Shown in pieces: positions 35,536 to 44,646 of a stretch of 64,000 nt of DNA. Origin of the DNA: Bacteriovoracaceae bacterium (GTDB taxonomy: Bacteria > Bdellovibrionota > Bacteriovoracia > Bacteriovoracales > Bacteriovoracaceae); contig JANJTC010000002.1 of the NCBI GenBank assembly GCA_024711325.1, forward strand, positions 62,001 through 126,000, written 5' to 3'. A model generated the notes under the pieces. That model was not told where the DNA came from. It ran no database searches and saw only the letters and a program-made list of their open reading frames with translations. The stretch's first letter is position 1. Each line of letters begins with the position of its first letter. Both the position numbers and the translations under genes were made by a program.

Positions 35536-36241
35536 TTAAAGGAATCACCAGAAGACCACTGACAAACTGGGAGCGCTCAATTTTTTTTCCCAGACTGATA
35601 CTCTCTTGCACTTCCAGACCTACTGACATCATCATAGAGCCACCGGCCAGCGAGAGGAGAAATGGCAGAAGCAGCAGCGTGTTTTGCATGAGAAATCCTG
35701 CCATCACCGCTCCGCTCATTTCGATTAAACCGGATAAAACCCCACCAAAAACTGCCAGTTTCAAATTTAATCCCAGTCCCCGTAAAAGCAGAGTCAGGAG
35801 AAGGCCTTCCACGATGTTTTGTACCGAGAGTGCTACCTGAAGAGGGATCGCCTCACTTAAACTCATTCCCGCTAGCGATGCCCCGGCCCCCATACCTTCC
35901 GGTAAATTGTGAAAAATCAAAGCGGCAATCAAGAGAATTTTATAGTTATTAAATTTTTGATTCCGGTTAAAAAAAGCAATCATCTTGTGAGTCAGATAAA
36001 TAAAAAGTGCACCCAAGACAAGACCACTGATGACCAGAAGATGGTTCTGACCTTTCATGATTTCAGGTCCTACTAATGAGAAGGCAACTGCTGAGAGCAT
36101 TACCCCTAAAGCAAAATCCATACTCATGTGGTATTTTCTTAAACGCTCAAAGCGGTTAAAGAGTGGGGCCAGACCAGCACCGGCGCTGGTACTTACTGCT
36201 GAGATCACGCCACCTATAGTCGATAAAAGTAATATGCTCAT
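35516..36241 (-). CDS. ZIP-family divalent metal transporter
   Basis: A 241-residue transporter with eight helices. Helix 4 has the metal-binding IFHNLPEGMGAGASLAG and helix 5 the ENIVEGLLL-type signature (SVQNIVEGLLLTLLL). It imports zinc or related metals and resembles ZupT/GufA-like proteins. Convergent with the histidine kinase gene (20-base overlap) and divergent from selO. Confidence 0.85.
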   Translation of the reverse strand: MSILLLSTIGGVISAVSTSAGAGLAPLFNRFERLRKYHMSMDFALGVMLSAVAFSLVGPEIMKGQNHLLVISGLVLGALFIYLTHKMIAFFNRNQKFNNYKILLIAALIFHNLPEGMGAGASLAGMSLSEAIPLQVALSVQNIVEGLLLTLLLRGLGLNLKLAVFGGVLSGLIEMSGAVMAGFLMQNTLLLLPFLLSLAGGSMMMSVGLEVQESISLGKKIERSQFVSGLLVIPLTNLLLG

Positions 36242-36268
36242 ATCAATCTCCTCTTAAAGCATTATCGT

Positions 36269-37756
36269 ATGTCAGGCGATTTGGTTCCAATCACTAGTGT
36301 TGATGGCCTGATAGAGAGAAGCTATAGTAGTGGCATGATGAACTTTGATAATACTTTCAGAACCCTACCGCCTTATTTATATGAGGAAGTAAAACCCACT
36401 CCCATTAAGTCTCCCAAGCTTGTGCATATCTCGGAACTTAAAAATGAGTTAGGCATTGATTTATCACAGGAGGAACTTTGCCAGTGGTTAAATGGCCAGA
36501 GTTCTCTGCCCGGTGAACAGCGCCTCTCAAGTCGCTATGCCGGTCATCAGTTTGGCGTGTGGGCTGGGCAATTAGGTGATGGGCGGGCCATCTCGCTAGG
36601 AGAACTTCTTACTCCCAAAGGGCGGCAAGAAATTCAAACCAAAGGTTCAGGTCTGACTCCCTTTTCCCGGATGGGAGATGGTAAAGCGGTCATTCGTTCA
36701 TCGGTCAGGGAATATCTTTGTTCTGAGGCCATGCATGGATTAGGTATTCCCACTACGCGGGTTCTGGCGCTTTTAACTGGAGAAGATCCGGTTTATCGGG
36801 AGAGTGTGGAGAAGAGTGCGTTGGTGGCGCGGGTTTTTCCCACTAATCTTCGTTTCGGCCATTTTGAAATGTGTTTTCATTATGAAAAAGATGAAGAATT
36901 AAAAGCGTTAATTCAATACGCTCAAAAAACTTTTTTCCCAGATCACACGCTGGAAGAGATGCTGCGGGAAGTGGTTAAGCGCACGGCCAGTTTGATAGCT
37001 CATTGGCAGAATGTGGGTTTTTGTCATGGCGTGATGAACACTGATAATATGTCACTCTTGGGGCTTACCATTGATTATGGCCCTTATGGTTTTATGGAAG
37101 ACACCGTCTTAAATTACGTCTGCAATCATTCCGATCATCGCGGGCGCTACGCTTATAATCAGCAGCCAAGTATTGGCATGTGGAATCTTGAGCGTTTGAT
37201 GGTGTGTTTTATGAAGGAAGTGCCAAAAGAAAAACTGCAGGAAATTTTAAATGAATACCCGGGATTTTTTGAAGCCGAGTACTTAAAGCTTTCCCGGCAA
37301 AAGTTGGGACTAAAAACCGAGCAGGAAGCCGATTATCAACTGCTCATCGATGGCCTTCAAACCCTGGCGCAACTTCAGATGGATTACACTTTCTTTTTCC
37401 GCCAGCTCGCTTATTATGAAAAAGGAAAGCTTGAGAGTTTTAAGGCCGTTTGGGATTATTACGGTCATCGTCAGGAACTCATCACCTGGCTTAAAAAATA
37501 TGATGAGCGATTAGAGAGTGAAACCCTTTCAGATGAAATGCGCCAAAGGGAAATGAAAAAGAGTAATCCCAAGTATGTGTTAAAAAATTATATCGCTCAG
37601 GAAATCATCACACAGGTGGAGCAGGGTCAGAATGAAAAACTCATTAACTGGCTTAAGGTGCTTTACCGGCCCTTTGATGAGCATCCGGAATTTGAGGCTT
37701 ACGCCGCTCCCACTCCAGCAGAGCATAAACATTATGAAGTTTCTTGCTCGTCCTAG
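36269..37756 (+). CDS. selO: Protein adenylyltransferase SelO (YdiU family)
   Basis: A 495-residue pseudokinase-fold enzyme that AMPylates proteins on Ser/Thr/Tyr during redox stress, as known for E. coli SelO. Conserved blocks are SSRYAGHQFGVWAGQLGDGRA, QTKGSGLTPFSRMGDGKAVIR, HGVMNTDNMSLLGLTIDYGP and WNLERL. The N-terminal start is uncertain (36269 or tandem ATGs at 36335). The protein appears to lack a C-terminal selenocysteine; it ends EVSCSS with an ordinary cysteine. Confidence 0.9.
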   Translation: MSGDLVPITSVDGLIERSYSSGMMNFDNTFRTLPPYLYEEVKPTPIKSPKLVHISELKNELGIDLSQEELCQWLNGQSSLPGEQRLSSRYAGHQFGVWAGQLGDGRAISLGELLTPKGRQEIQTKGSGLTPFSRMGDGKAVIRSSVREYLCSEAMHGLGIPTTRVLALLTGEDPVYRESVEKSALVARVFPTNLRFGHFEMCFHYEKDEELKALIQYAQKTFFPDHTLEEMLREVVKRTASLIAHWQNVGFCHGVMNTDNMSLLGLTIDYGPYGFMEDTVLNYVCNHSDHRGRYAYNQQPSIGMWNLERLMVCFMKEVPKEKLQEILNEYPGFFEAEYLKLSRQKLGLKTEQEADYQLLIDGLQTLAQLQMDYTFFFRQLAYYEKGKLESFKAVWDYYGHRQELITWLKKYDERLESETLSDEMRQREMKKSNPKYVLKNYIAQEIITQVEQGQNEKLINWLKVLYRPFDEHPEFEAYAAPTPAEHKHYEVSCSS

Positions 37757-37848
37757 AGTTAAGTAAAACTTATCAAGTTGATTAAATATATATAATTTAT
37801 TTTTAACTAGGACTTTGGCATAATGATCTTAAATCTCAGGAGATCTCT

Positions 37849-38553
37849 ATGCATATTCATCCCTCTCATTCTCGCGGTAAGGCCGATCACGGTTGGTTAA
37901 AAAGCCATCACACCTTTAGTTTTGCCGATTACTTCGACCCGGAACGCATGGGCTTTGGCACTCTTCGGGTCATCAATGATGACATCATCGCCCCCGGCAT
38001 GGGTTTTGGGACTCATCCTCATCGGGACATGGAGATCATCACCATTCCTACGGCCGGGGCCCTGGCCCACAAGGATTCCGAAGGTAATTCCAGTGTCATC
38101 AGAAAAGGTGAAGTGCAGATCATGTCGGCGGGAACAGGCATTCGTCATTCTGAATTTAATGCGTCTGATTCAGAACTCTCAGAGCTGTTACAAATCTGGG
38201 TTCATCCCAAAGTTAAAAATGTGAAGCCTCGTTATGAGCAGAAGTCCTTTACTCCGGAGAGTCGGAGGAATCAATTCTCCTTAGTGGTCTCACCGGATGG
38301 GCGGGAAAGTTCCGTGGTGATCAATCAGGATGCTTTCTTCTCTCTAGCGGATATGGAAGAAGGGGTTGAACTCACTTATCAAGCAAAGCTCTCAGGTAAT
38401 GGGGCCTATCTTTTTGTCTTAACTGGTGAAATTAGTCTGAATGGTATGAAACTCCACGCCCGGGACGGAGTAGGGATAGATGATCTCTCTTGCCTGGAAC
38501 TTAAGGCCCTGACACAGGCAGAAGTTTTAATCATGGAGGTTCCCCTGGGGTGA
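37849..38553 (+). CDS. Pirin family protein
   Basis: A 234-residue bicupin. The N-terminal cupin has the metal ligands in GTHPHRDMEIIT and the family segment GTGIRHSEFNAS. The E. coli relative YhhW has quercetinase activity; the physiological substrate is uncertain. CAGGAGATCT upstream supports the ATG at 37849. It stands alone between selO and cheX. Confidence 0.87.
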   Translation: MHIHPSHSRGKADHGWLKSHHTFSFADYFDPERMGFGTLRVINDDIIAPGMGFGTHPHRDMEIITIPTAGALAHKDSEGNSSVIRKGEVQIMSAGTGIRHSEFNASDSELSELLQIWVHPKVKNVKPRYEQKSFTPESRRNQFSLVVSPDGRESSVVINQDAFFSLADMEEGVELTYQAKLSGNGAYLFVLTGEISLNGMKLHARDGVGIDDLSCLELKALTQAEVLIMEVPLG

Positions 38554-38651
38554 ACTAGTGGGAATTAAAAGCTTCTTAAAACTCTATTCAAGTTTTCTTA
38601 AGATTAAAGATTCAGGCAACCGATAGGATTTCCCATAATCAAAGGAAATCC

Positions 38652-39122
38652 ATGATCGATATTAATTTTGTAAATCCCTTCCTCGCTGCCACTTTAAAAG
38701 TTCTAAAAATTCAGGCCAGTGTGGAGGCCACACCGGGCAAAATTTATTTGAAAAAAAATGATGATGCCCTAAAAGGTGACGTCTCAGGAGTGATTGGAAT
38801 TGTTTCGGATACCTTCAATGGATCCGTAGTGATCAGTTTTCCAGAACAAACTTTTCTCAAGGTCATGAGCGGAATGCTTGGGGAAGATTACACCGAACTT
38901 ACTAAAGACATTTTAGATGGGGCGGGAGAGATCACCAATATGATCTTTGGTATGGCGAAAGTGACTTTGAATGAACGGGGCTATGGGATCAAGATTGCCC
39001 TGCCGCAAGTGATTTCAGGTAAGGGACATTCCTTGTCGGCCATGTCTAAAGGGCCTACGGTCATCATTCCGTTTTCCAGTACTGCTGGGGATTTTTTCGT
39101 AGAAGTTAGTTTATCTGAATAA
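38652..39122 (+). CDS. cheX: CheX-like chemotaxis phosphatase
   Basis: A 156-residue CheX/CheC-type protein. The catalytic ExxxN-type helix is in DGAGEITNMIFGMAK; the flanking domains (KGDVSGVIGIVSD and TVIIPFSSTAGDFFVEVSL) match CheX. It would dephosphorylate CheY-P. The next gene encodes a chemoreceptor, which supports the assignment. Confidence 0.82.
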   Translation: MIDINFVNPFLAATLKVLKIQASVEATPGKIYLKKNDDALKGDVSGVIGIVSDTFNGSVVISFPEQTFLKVMSGMLGEDYTELTKDILDGAGEITNMIFGMAKVTLNERGYGIKIALPQVISGKGHSLSAMSKGPTVIIPFSSTAGDFFVEVSLSE

Positions 39123-39187
39123 TTCTTAAGATTTCCTTTAATAATCATCAAATGTTTCCGAAAAGATGATCTATAAAAGGAAATTTT

Positions 39188-40939
39188 ATGTTCAAAAATC
39201 TAAGCATCAAAACCAAGACGTTTTTTCTTTCACTTATTTTAATGGGTGTGCTGATCGCTATCGGTGGCGTGAGTATGTACGCTCTTGATCACCTGGGTAA
39301 GTCCCTCACGACAGTTTCCATGCAGTCACTGCCAGCGGTGAGAAATATGACCTTGGTAGATATGATGCATGATGGGGTCAGAGCCGTGGTGTACCGCTCA
39401 CTTCTTGCCAGCACTGATGAGAAGGCTTCGGTGGAAGAGGAATACAAAGAGTTCAGTGAAAACATTTCTCTTTATATCGCTAACATTGAAAAGCTTGGAC
39501 TCGATCAAAAATTAAATGATGAAATTAAAAAAAGTCATCCGGCGATTGTGAACTTTCAGGAGTCTGGACTTAAAGTTGTCACGACGGCCATGTCAGGTGA
39601 TAAGGATGGAGCAAACTTACTGATGCCAGCTTTTATGAAGTCATTTGAAGAGCTCGAGGTAAGGCTTGAGACTTTAGGTGAGATGATTGAAGCTGAGGCG
39701 ACTAAGCAGTCCGAGCAAGGCCAGAAGTATGCGGCCGATCTAACGAAGCTCACTCTTTATATGGTGATTGCTGGATTACTTATTTCAGTGATCGTTTCAT
39801 TCCTTGCTTATAAATTTATCTCAGGACTCACAACCAATCTGGCCACTATCACTAGTGGTCTTAAAGATGAAGCCACTCAGATTGTGGATACTTCTAAGAA
39901 TATGGCAACTGTGGCGGGTAGATTATCTGAGGCCTCAACTGAGCAGGCCGCAAGCTTACAGGAAACTGTCGCCTCGCTCGATGAAATTTCGGCCATGATT
40001 ACCCGAAACGCTGACAGTGCGGCCTCTTCAGCGAGAATGTCTGAAGAGTCGACCGTCATCGCCCAGAAAGGTAAAGAGAAAACTGAGATCATGATGGAGT
40101 CGATTAACTCCATTGCTGAAGGTAATGATGAGATCATTCTTCAAATGCAAAAATCAAACGAACAGATCTCGGATATCGTAAAAGTCATTCAGAACATTGG
40201 TCAGAAAACCCAGGTCATTAACGACATCGTTTTCCAGACCAAACTTCTGTCTTTTAACGCTTCCGTGGAAGCTGCCAGGGCCGGGGAGCATGGGAAAGGC
40301 TTCTCAGTGGTGGCAGAAGAAGTCGGAAATCTCGCTTCCATGTCAGGTAATGCCGCGACCGAGATTACTTCGATGTTAAATTCTTCGATTAAACATGTAA
40401 CAGATATCGTGGATGGCACTAAGGGGCTGATGGATAATCTTATCCGTAAGTCTCGTGAGAAAGTGAACTTCGGAACTGAGACCGCCAAACAGTGTAAAGA
40501 AGCTTTGGATGAGATCCTCGCGAATGTGTCTTCCGTGAATGAAATGGTTAGAGAAATCTCAACCGCTTCTCAGGAACAGTCAACGGGAGTGGTGGAAGTC
40601 AATAAAGCGATGAGTGAGCTTGATCAGGTGACTCAGTCCAACTCTGGCATTGCTCATGATTCCTCTAAGGCCGCCAATGGACTTAACCTTCAGGCCGAGC
40701 GCTTGAACTCTCTGGTGGCAGAGTTAACTCGCTTAACCGGGGGGCAGAGTGTGAGTTCTGTTCAACCACAAAGAAGAGAAGAGAAGAAGAAAGCTGTGGC
40801 AGTAGATAACGTGGTTCATATGAAGAAGTCATCACCAGCTGTTGAGCCTAAAAAATCAACCCCTGCACCTACTAAAAAAGTTTCGGGGTTGGAATTTGAA
40901 GCGCCTAGAAGTGATGACTCCCGTTTTGAAGATATTTAA
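39188..40939 (+). CDS. Methyl-accepting chemotaxis protein
   Basis: A 583-residue chemoreceptor: helix 1 at residues 10-33, a four-helix-bundle periplasmic sensor domain (residues 35-190, MCP_N type), helix 2 at 193-211 and a long cytoplasmic coiled coil. The signalling tip is QTKLLSFNASVEAARAGEHGKGFSVVAEEVGNLA. The C-terminus is a polar linker with no NWETF-like tether. It lies 66 bp after cheX. Confidence 0.92.
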   Translation: MFKNLSIKTKTFFLSLILMGVLIAIGGVSMYALDHLGKSLTTVSMQSLPAVRNMTLVDMMHDGVRAVVYRSLLASTDEKASVEEEYKEFSENISLYIANIEKLGLDQKLNDEIKKSHPAIVNFQESGLKVVTTAMSGDKDGANLLMPAFMKSFEELEVRLETLGEMIEAEATKQSEQGQKYAADLTKLTLYMVIAGLLISVIVSFLAYKFISGLTTNLATITSGLKDEATQIVDTSKNMATVAGRLSEASTEQAASLQETVASLDEISAMITRNADSAASSARMSEESTVIAQKGKEKTEIMMESINSIAEGNDEIILQMQKSNEQISDIVKVIQNIGQKTQVINDIVFQTKLLSFNASVEAARAGEHGKGFSVVAEEVGNLASMSGNAATEITSMLNSSIKHVTDIVDGTKGLMDNLIRKSREKVNFGTETAKQCKEALDEILANVSSVNEMVREISTASQEQSTGVVEVNKAMSELDQVTQSNSGIAHDSSKAANGLNLQAERLNSLVAELTRLTGGQSVSSVQPQRREEKKKAVAVDNVVHMKKSSPAVEPKKSTPAPTKKVSGLEFEAPRSDDSRFEDI

Positions 40940-40946
40940 ATCTAAC

Positions 40947-41735
40947 TTACTTTAAAAAATTTGGTTCTATTGAGAGATACACGAGTACACCGTGCTCAGT
41001 AGGACCATTTAATAGTTCTGTCGGGAAACTGATCCCTGGAACAATCTGAGTTTCTTTCCAGTCCATATCAACCGCAAATCTAAAGCCTGGGTTAATAGTC
41101 AAAGCTGTATCAGCTGACTTTGAACCATCCGGGTTTGTACTTTGACCAGACTCAAGAAGTGTTTCAAGCATAAAGTTAAAGTTATCTTTCCATAGATAGA
41201 TCAAACTTGTTCCGGCCGTGAAACCAGTCAAAGTTCTTCTCTTATCAATGTCGGCCGTTTTAGCGTGAGGCAGAACACTGAAGCCAAAGTTCCAGTGATT
41301 GATGAAATCATCGGAGAGTTGAATCGAAGCCGACTTCATGAACTCAAACCCGTAAACGCCATTTCCAGCGTTGTTATCCACGCGACCAGTAGGAAGGACC
41401 AGACCGAATCTTTCTGTGACCAGAACGCCTTCTTTATTCAGGGCCTGCCAACGATAGTTCAAGACGGCGTCATTAAGGGCGCCATGACCTTCTTCGTCCT
41501 GACGGGCAAAAGTCAAAGCGTACGAGAATTGATGAGTTTTATCAGTAATTGGAATCTCATTTTCGAATACGTATTCATAGCCTTGGGCATTTTCCGAAGT
41601 TTGGTACTTCTGGATAAACTGAACAATACCCCATTCCTGGTTGAAGGCTTCTTCAATCAAGAATGAATTATCTTCAATCGCGGCCATAGCAGTTAGCGGA
41701 AGAGACAAGAGAACACCTAGAAGCAACTTTTTCAA
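40947..41735 (-). CDS. Outer-membrane beta-barrel protein
   Basis: A 262-residue protein with a Sec signal peptide (MKKLLLGVLLSLPLTAMAA) and alternating amphipathic strands (SYALTFARQDEEG, LNYRWQAL, GFEFMKSASIQL, SLIYLWKDNFNFMLETLL), ending in a short strand YLSIEPNFLK. It resembles barrel proteins annotated as transporters of the outer membrane, but the substrate is unknown. Confidence 0.68.
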   Translation of the reverse strand: MKKLLLGVLLSLPLTAMAAIEDNSFLIEEAFNQEWGIVQFIQKYQTSENAQGYEYVFENEIPITDKTHQFSYALTFARQDEEGHGALNDAVLNYRWQALNKEGVLVTERFGLVLPTGRVDNNAGNGVYGFEFMKSASIQLSDDFINHWNFGFSVLPHAKTADIDKRRTLTGFTAGTSLIYLWKDNFNFMLETLLESGQSTNPDGSKSADTALTINPGFRFAVDMDWKETQIVPGISFPTELLNGPTEHGVLVYLSIEPNFLK

Positions 41736-41748
41736 AAAAATCCTTATT

Positions 41749-41991
41749 TTATGGCATAGGAACGTGGTCTCTCAGCTCGGTGATTCCTTTCTGGCGGGCG
41801 CAGCCTGCGCAACAGAAAAAGTCCTCACCTGACTCCAGTCCATGGCCAATGATCTGAGTTCCACAAGTTTCGCAAACAGGTGAGAGAAGACCAATTGCGC
41901 ATTCAAAACAATCAAAAGTGTAGGTTTTGTCATTCATGATCACCTTAAACGCTTTGTCATAGGCATTTCCGCATTTATCACATCTTTCCAT
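41749..41991 (-). CDS. Small zinc-ribbon protein
   Basis: An 80-residue protein with four cysteine pairs or near pairs: CDKCGNAY, CFEC, CETCGTQ, CCAGCAR. Probably binds two zinc ions. The stop is 14 bp from the barrel protein's start on the same strand. No function is known to me. Confidence 0.65.
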   Translation of the reverse strand: MERCDKCGNAYDKAFKVIMNDKTYTFDCFECAIGLLSPVCETCGTQIIGHGLESGEDFFCCAGCARQKGITELRDHVPMP

Positions 41992-42155
41992 ATGGCCTCC
42001 TTAGCTCGGTTTAAAGGATGCATCCTATGGAGATGTTTATAAAGTAGCAGAGTTTCAAGACTGACTTATTAAGTATTTTCTAACATTCCAATCCTGTCAA
42101 TTACGTTCCTCAATGACGGCCCATTTCCTCTGTGGTATATTCCTATCACTTATCC

Positions 42156-42519
42156 GGGGGTGCCCAGGTTTCGACTGGGAACTAGAAGGATTGAGTGCGT
42201 GCAGAGGTTGATCGAAGGCCTCTTAAAAATCGATCACATTTTAATCGGCAACGATTATGCAATGGCTGCTTAATTAGTTTTTAACTAATTGGTACCTGAG
42301 GGGCCAGCACCGATAACAAAAAGCTGGTAAAGACGTTGGCGGAACGTCCGTAAACTAAACCGCGAAGAGCTCAGGTGTGGTTACTCTTTAAAAGCCACGA
42401 CTGTTTGTTGGTTCAGTAAAGACCAAAAATAGTATTGGTACTAACTTACCAGAGACGCACGTGGTACTCTCTATTGGAAGGTTCTTAGGACGTGGGTTCG
42501 ATTCCCACCACCTCCACCA
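42156..42519 (+). ncRNA. ssrA: tmRNA (ssrA), tag GNDYAMAA
   Basis: A one-piece transfer-messenger RNA. The 5' end GGGGGTGCCCAGGTTTCGAC and the 3' end GGTTCGATTCCCACCACCTCC-type T arm plus encoded ACCA form the tRNA-like domain; GGGGGTG pairs with CACCTCC. The tag frame at 42247-42273 reads Gly-Asn-Asp-Tyr-Ala-Met-Ala-Ala then TAA, similar to the YALAA-type tags of other bacteria. A TATATT box lies at 42136-42141. The 3' end is the integration site of the mobile region. Confidence 0.95.
42247..42273 (+). other. tmRNA proteolysis tag reading frame
   Basis: GGC AAC GAT TAT GCA ATG GCT GCT TAA encodes GNDYAMAA. The resume codon is inferred from the family pattern; the ending AMAA replaces the common ALAA recognised by ClpXP. 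Confidence 0.75.
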
Positions 42520-42564
42520 AAATTACGGTGGGCCCCCAAACTAATCGAAATCATTCAGGTTTTT
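42507..42564 (+). repeat. Attachment site attL of segment A, 58-bp repeat copy 1
   Basis: Starts in the tmRNA 3' end with ACCACCTCCACCAA and continues into the element. The 58 bases are identical to 62655-62712. The core also recurs at 51677-51690. It marks the junction between ssrA and the integrated element. Confidence 0.85.
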
Positions 42565-42582
42565 TTGCTGCACGCGAGAGCG

Positions 42583-42600
42583 TGTGGCAGAAATGTGGTA
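42583..42600 (+). promoter_or_regulatory. Integrase arm-type boxes, left end of segment A
   Basis: TGTGGCA at 42583-42589 and TGTGGTA at 42594-42600, 11 bp apart. The same paired box recurs at 51503-51520 and 62731-62748, in the same orientation near attachment cores. This is the arrangement expected of tyrosine-integrase arm sites. Confidence 0.55.
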
Positions 42601-42602
42601 AT

Positions 42603-43286
42603 CTATTCGAAGGTTGGAATGAAATGGTCGTCTTTGGTATGAGCAACACCATAACTTGTCATACATCTACAACCATAAGGACATTTTCTTTTTTCAATGG
42701 TGATATCAATTTTTCCGATAGCCATTGCTAATTTCAAAGATCCAAATGCTGAGCTGTAAAAATCTGTCTTGTAATCTGTATAGATGACTCGAGGATCATC
42801 AAGAACAATTCTTTTTAGATAAGGTGTTAAAGAGGTTGAGCCTAAATGTCTCAAGACAATCATCTGTTCAAATGTGTGTTCATCAAAGTCAGATTCAAGT
42901 TCATCCAAGGATGAAAACCATTCACCTGATAATTTTGTCCATTTAGATGGATTTGTTCTGGTGATACAAATAGAACCTGTTTCTAAAGAATTCAATATAT
43001 CAATATCAAATTCAAAGAGGACTGGGCCATAATGATTGGCTCTTTTCCCTCTTTGATGGATGTCTGTAGTATCAAGGAAAATATCATTCCAAAGACAAAG
43101 TCTTTTATCTTTATTGTCTGTATATTGACTTGTTTGTAATAGATCGAGTTTTTCACATTCTCCACGCGAGATTATTTTATTTGCCATTAAAAATGAAGAT
43201 GCCGTAGAAACAGTGTTGGCATGATAAAGTGTAGTTATCCCGCGCGTATTTAAAAAATCAAAAATCTTCTTGGGAGTAAATTCCAT
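42603..43286 (-). CDS. Hypothetical cargo protein at element edge
   Basis: A 227-residue AT-rich protein with no signal peptide. TTLYHANTVSTASSFLMANKIISRG near the N-terminus is loosely reminiscent of ADP-ribosyltransferase-fold proteins that open with a histidine strand and a G-rich turn, and GKRANHYGPVLFEFDIDIL follows. The end carries RKCPYGCRCMTSYG with three cysteines. No confident family. It is the outermost gene of segment A, ending 3 bp from the arm boxes; the same position in segment C holds a NACHT gene. Confidence 0.5.
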   Translation of the reverse strand: MEFTPKKIFDFLNTRGITTLYHANTVSTASSFLMANKIISRGECEKLDLLQTSQYTDNKDKRLCLWNDIFLDTTDIHQRGKRANHYGPVLFEFDIDILNSLETGSICITRTNPSKWTKLSGEWFSSLDELESDFDEHTFEQMIVLRHLGSTSLTPYLKRIVLDDPRVIYTDYKTDFYSSAFGSLKLAMAIGKIDITIEKRKCPYGCRCMTSYGVAHTKDDHFIPTFE

Positions 43287-43321
43287 TCAGCTTCCTAATA
43301 TTTGCTTTGTTTAACTTTTAC

Positions 43322-44221
43322 CTATATACGAGCTAGGACTTTACGACCTTTTTCAGTAAGTTTCCAATAATCCCTATCACCTTCTGCAACTCTATTAATG
43401 ATACCGAGTGAGTCAAAAATTGGGATTGTGTCAATAAAATCTCCAGCTCTGCCACTCGCTACAACTAGATATGAATTTGTAATGTCGCTAGCGACTTCTT
43501 TAAACTTTGAAACTAAGTTACGTATTTCTAATGTCTGTATAGCTGATTCTACACTTTCAGAATAATCAGGTTCATTGTGTTGTTCTATTATGATTTCGAG
43601 ATCGTGAAGTCGATCTTTTAAATTTTCATTTTCTACAGTTAAATCATCTACAATTGATTCTTTTTGCACTCTTTCGCTAATAAGAGTTGTGTTCTCTGTT
43701 CTTAACTTTTGATTTTCTTCTTTCAAGTGCTGGATATTTTCATCCATATTAATTCTTAAATCGCTAAGGTCTTTGTTTCTTTGAGTCTCTCTTTCAAGTT
43801 GAATTTGCAATTCGTTAATCTTCTTATGAATGGGAGATAACATTTCTTCAGCTTTGAAACGATCATTCTCAGACGAAACTTTGTATTTCAAAATTAATTG
43901 ATGTGCTTTTCTGAAAATTAAAGGAAATAAAAGTAAATAAAATGCAGTAAATAAAGCAGGGAGAATAAATGGGTGGAAAATTATGGAAAGTATCCAACCA
44001 ATTTTAGATTCGTCAAAATTTGTTAAAGTCGGATATAGAATTTCTTTTATAGAAGTTATCTTTTCAGAAACATCCTTATCTGAAAAAAGGTATAGAGCAG
44101 CTTCCCAATTTAAAATTAAAAAAGAAATGATATAGCTTCCTAAAATAGGGTCACCTAATCTAGTTTTTAAAGTTTCGACTGTTGAATCTTTAACTACGGT
44201 TAAATTATCAAGCATGCTCAT
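43322..44221 (-). CDS. Membrane protein with long coiled coil
   Basis: A 299-residue protein. The start DNLTVVKDSTVETLKTRLGDPILGSYIISFLILNWEAALYL-type segment with two membrane helices (about 28-48 and 85-110) is shared with a family of accessory membrane proteins; I know no function for it. Residues 130-225 form a coiled coil, and the C-terminus (LGIINRVAEGDRDYWKLTEKG) looks like a winged-helix end. The frame runs to 44329 but overlaps the regulator gene; ATG 44221 is used. Confidence 0.6.
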   Translation of the reverse strand: MSMLDNLTVVKDSTVETLKTRLGDPILGSYIISFLILNWEAALYLFSDKDVSEKITSIKEILYPTLTNFDESKIGWILSIIFHPFILPALFTAFYLLLFPLIFRKAHQLILKYKVSSENDRFKAEEMLSPIHKKINELQIQLERETQRNKDLSDLRINMDENIQHLKEENQKLRTENTTLISERVQKESIVDDLTVENENLKDRLHDLEIIIEQHNEPDYSESVESAIQTLEIRNLVSKFKEVASDITNSYLVVASGRAGDFIDTIPIFDSLGIINRVAEGDRDYWKLTEKGRKVLARI

Positions 44222-44240
44222 ATATAAATCTCGGCAATTT

Positions 44241-44465
44241 TTAAAACCCTTTGAGTAAAGCTGAAATAGAGATATCAAGTCCTTCAGCAATAGCCTTAAG
44301 AGTTGTGAATGTTGGATTTCTTTTACCACTCTCTATATCTGAAAGATTACCTTTGCTAATACTCATTTCATAGGCAAGTTTTTCAAGAGTGATTCCTCTT
44401 TTCTTCCTCTCGATTGAGATACGCTGGCCCAGCTCACTTAAGATTTGTTCTTTTTCATTTTTCAC
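44241..44465 (-). CDS. XRE-family helix-turn-helix regulator
   Basis: A 74-residue Cro/CI-type DNA-binding protein: LGQRISIERKKRGITLEKLAYEMSISKGNLSDIESGKRNPTFTTL-type layout with the recognition helix in SKGNLSDIESGKRN. It is 19 bp upstream of the coiled-coil membrane protein gene and probably controls that operon and itself. Confidence 0.85.
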   Translation of the reverse strand: MKNEKEQILSELGQRISIERKKRGITLEKLAYEMSISKGNLSDIESGKRNPTFTTLKAIAEGLDISISALLKGF

Positions 44466-44646
44466 AGAATAATTTTAAATTTTGTGTATTATTAAGTGGT
44501 TCGGCATCACGAACTATTCGTTTTAGCGAACTTGCCTCGTCGTGATTACAGCAAGATACGGCATTAAGAGATGCTTGTTTTCAAGCCTAAAAATTCAACT
44601 TTTGTGTCTTAATCCCGATCTGAGGAGTAGTTAAAAGGATTTGATA

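Noticed and set aside
42156..42519. An ordinary tRNA gene at the 3' end of this region
   Set aside because: The T arm and CCA belong to a full tmRNA with matching 5' acceptor half and tag frame; no separate tRNA is formed.
42492..42731. 79-codon plus-strand frame across the ssrA end and attL
   Set aside because: It begins inside the tmRNA 3' end and runs antisense through the 42603-43286 gene; not a plausible protein.
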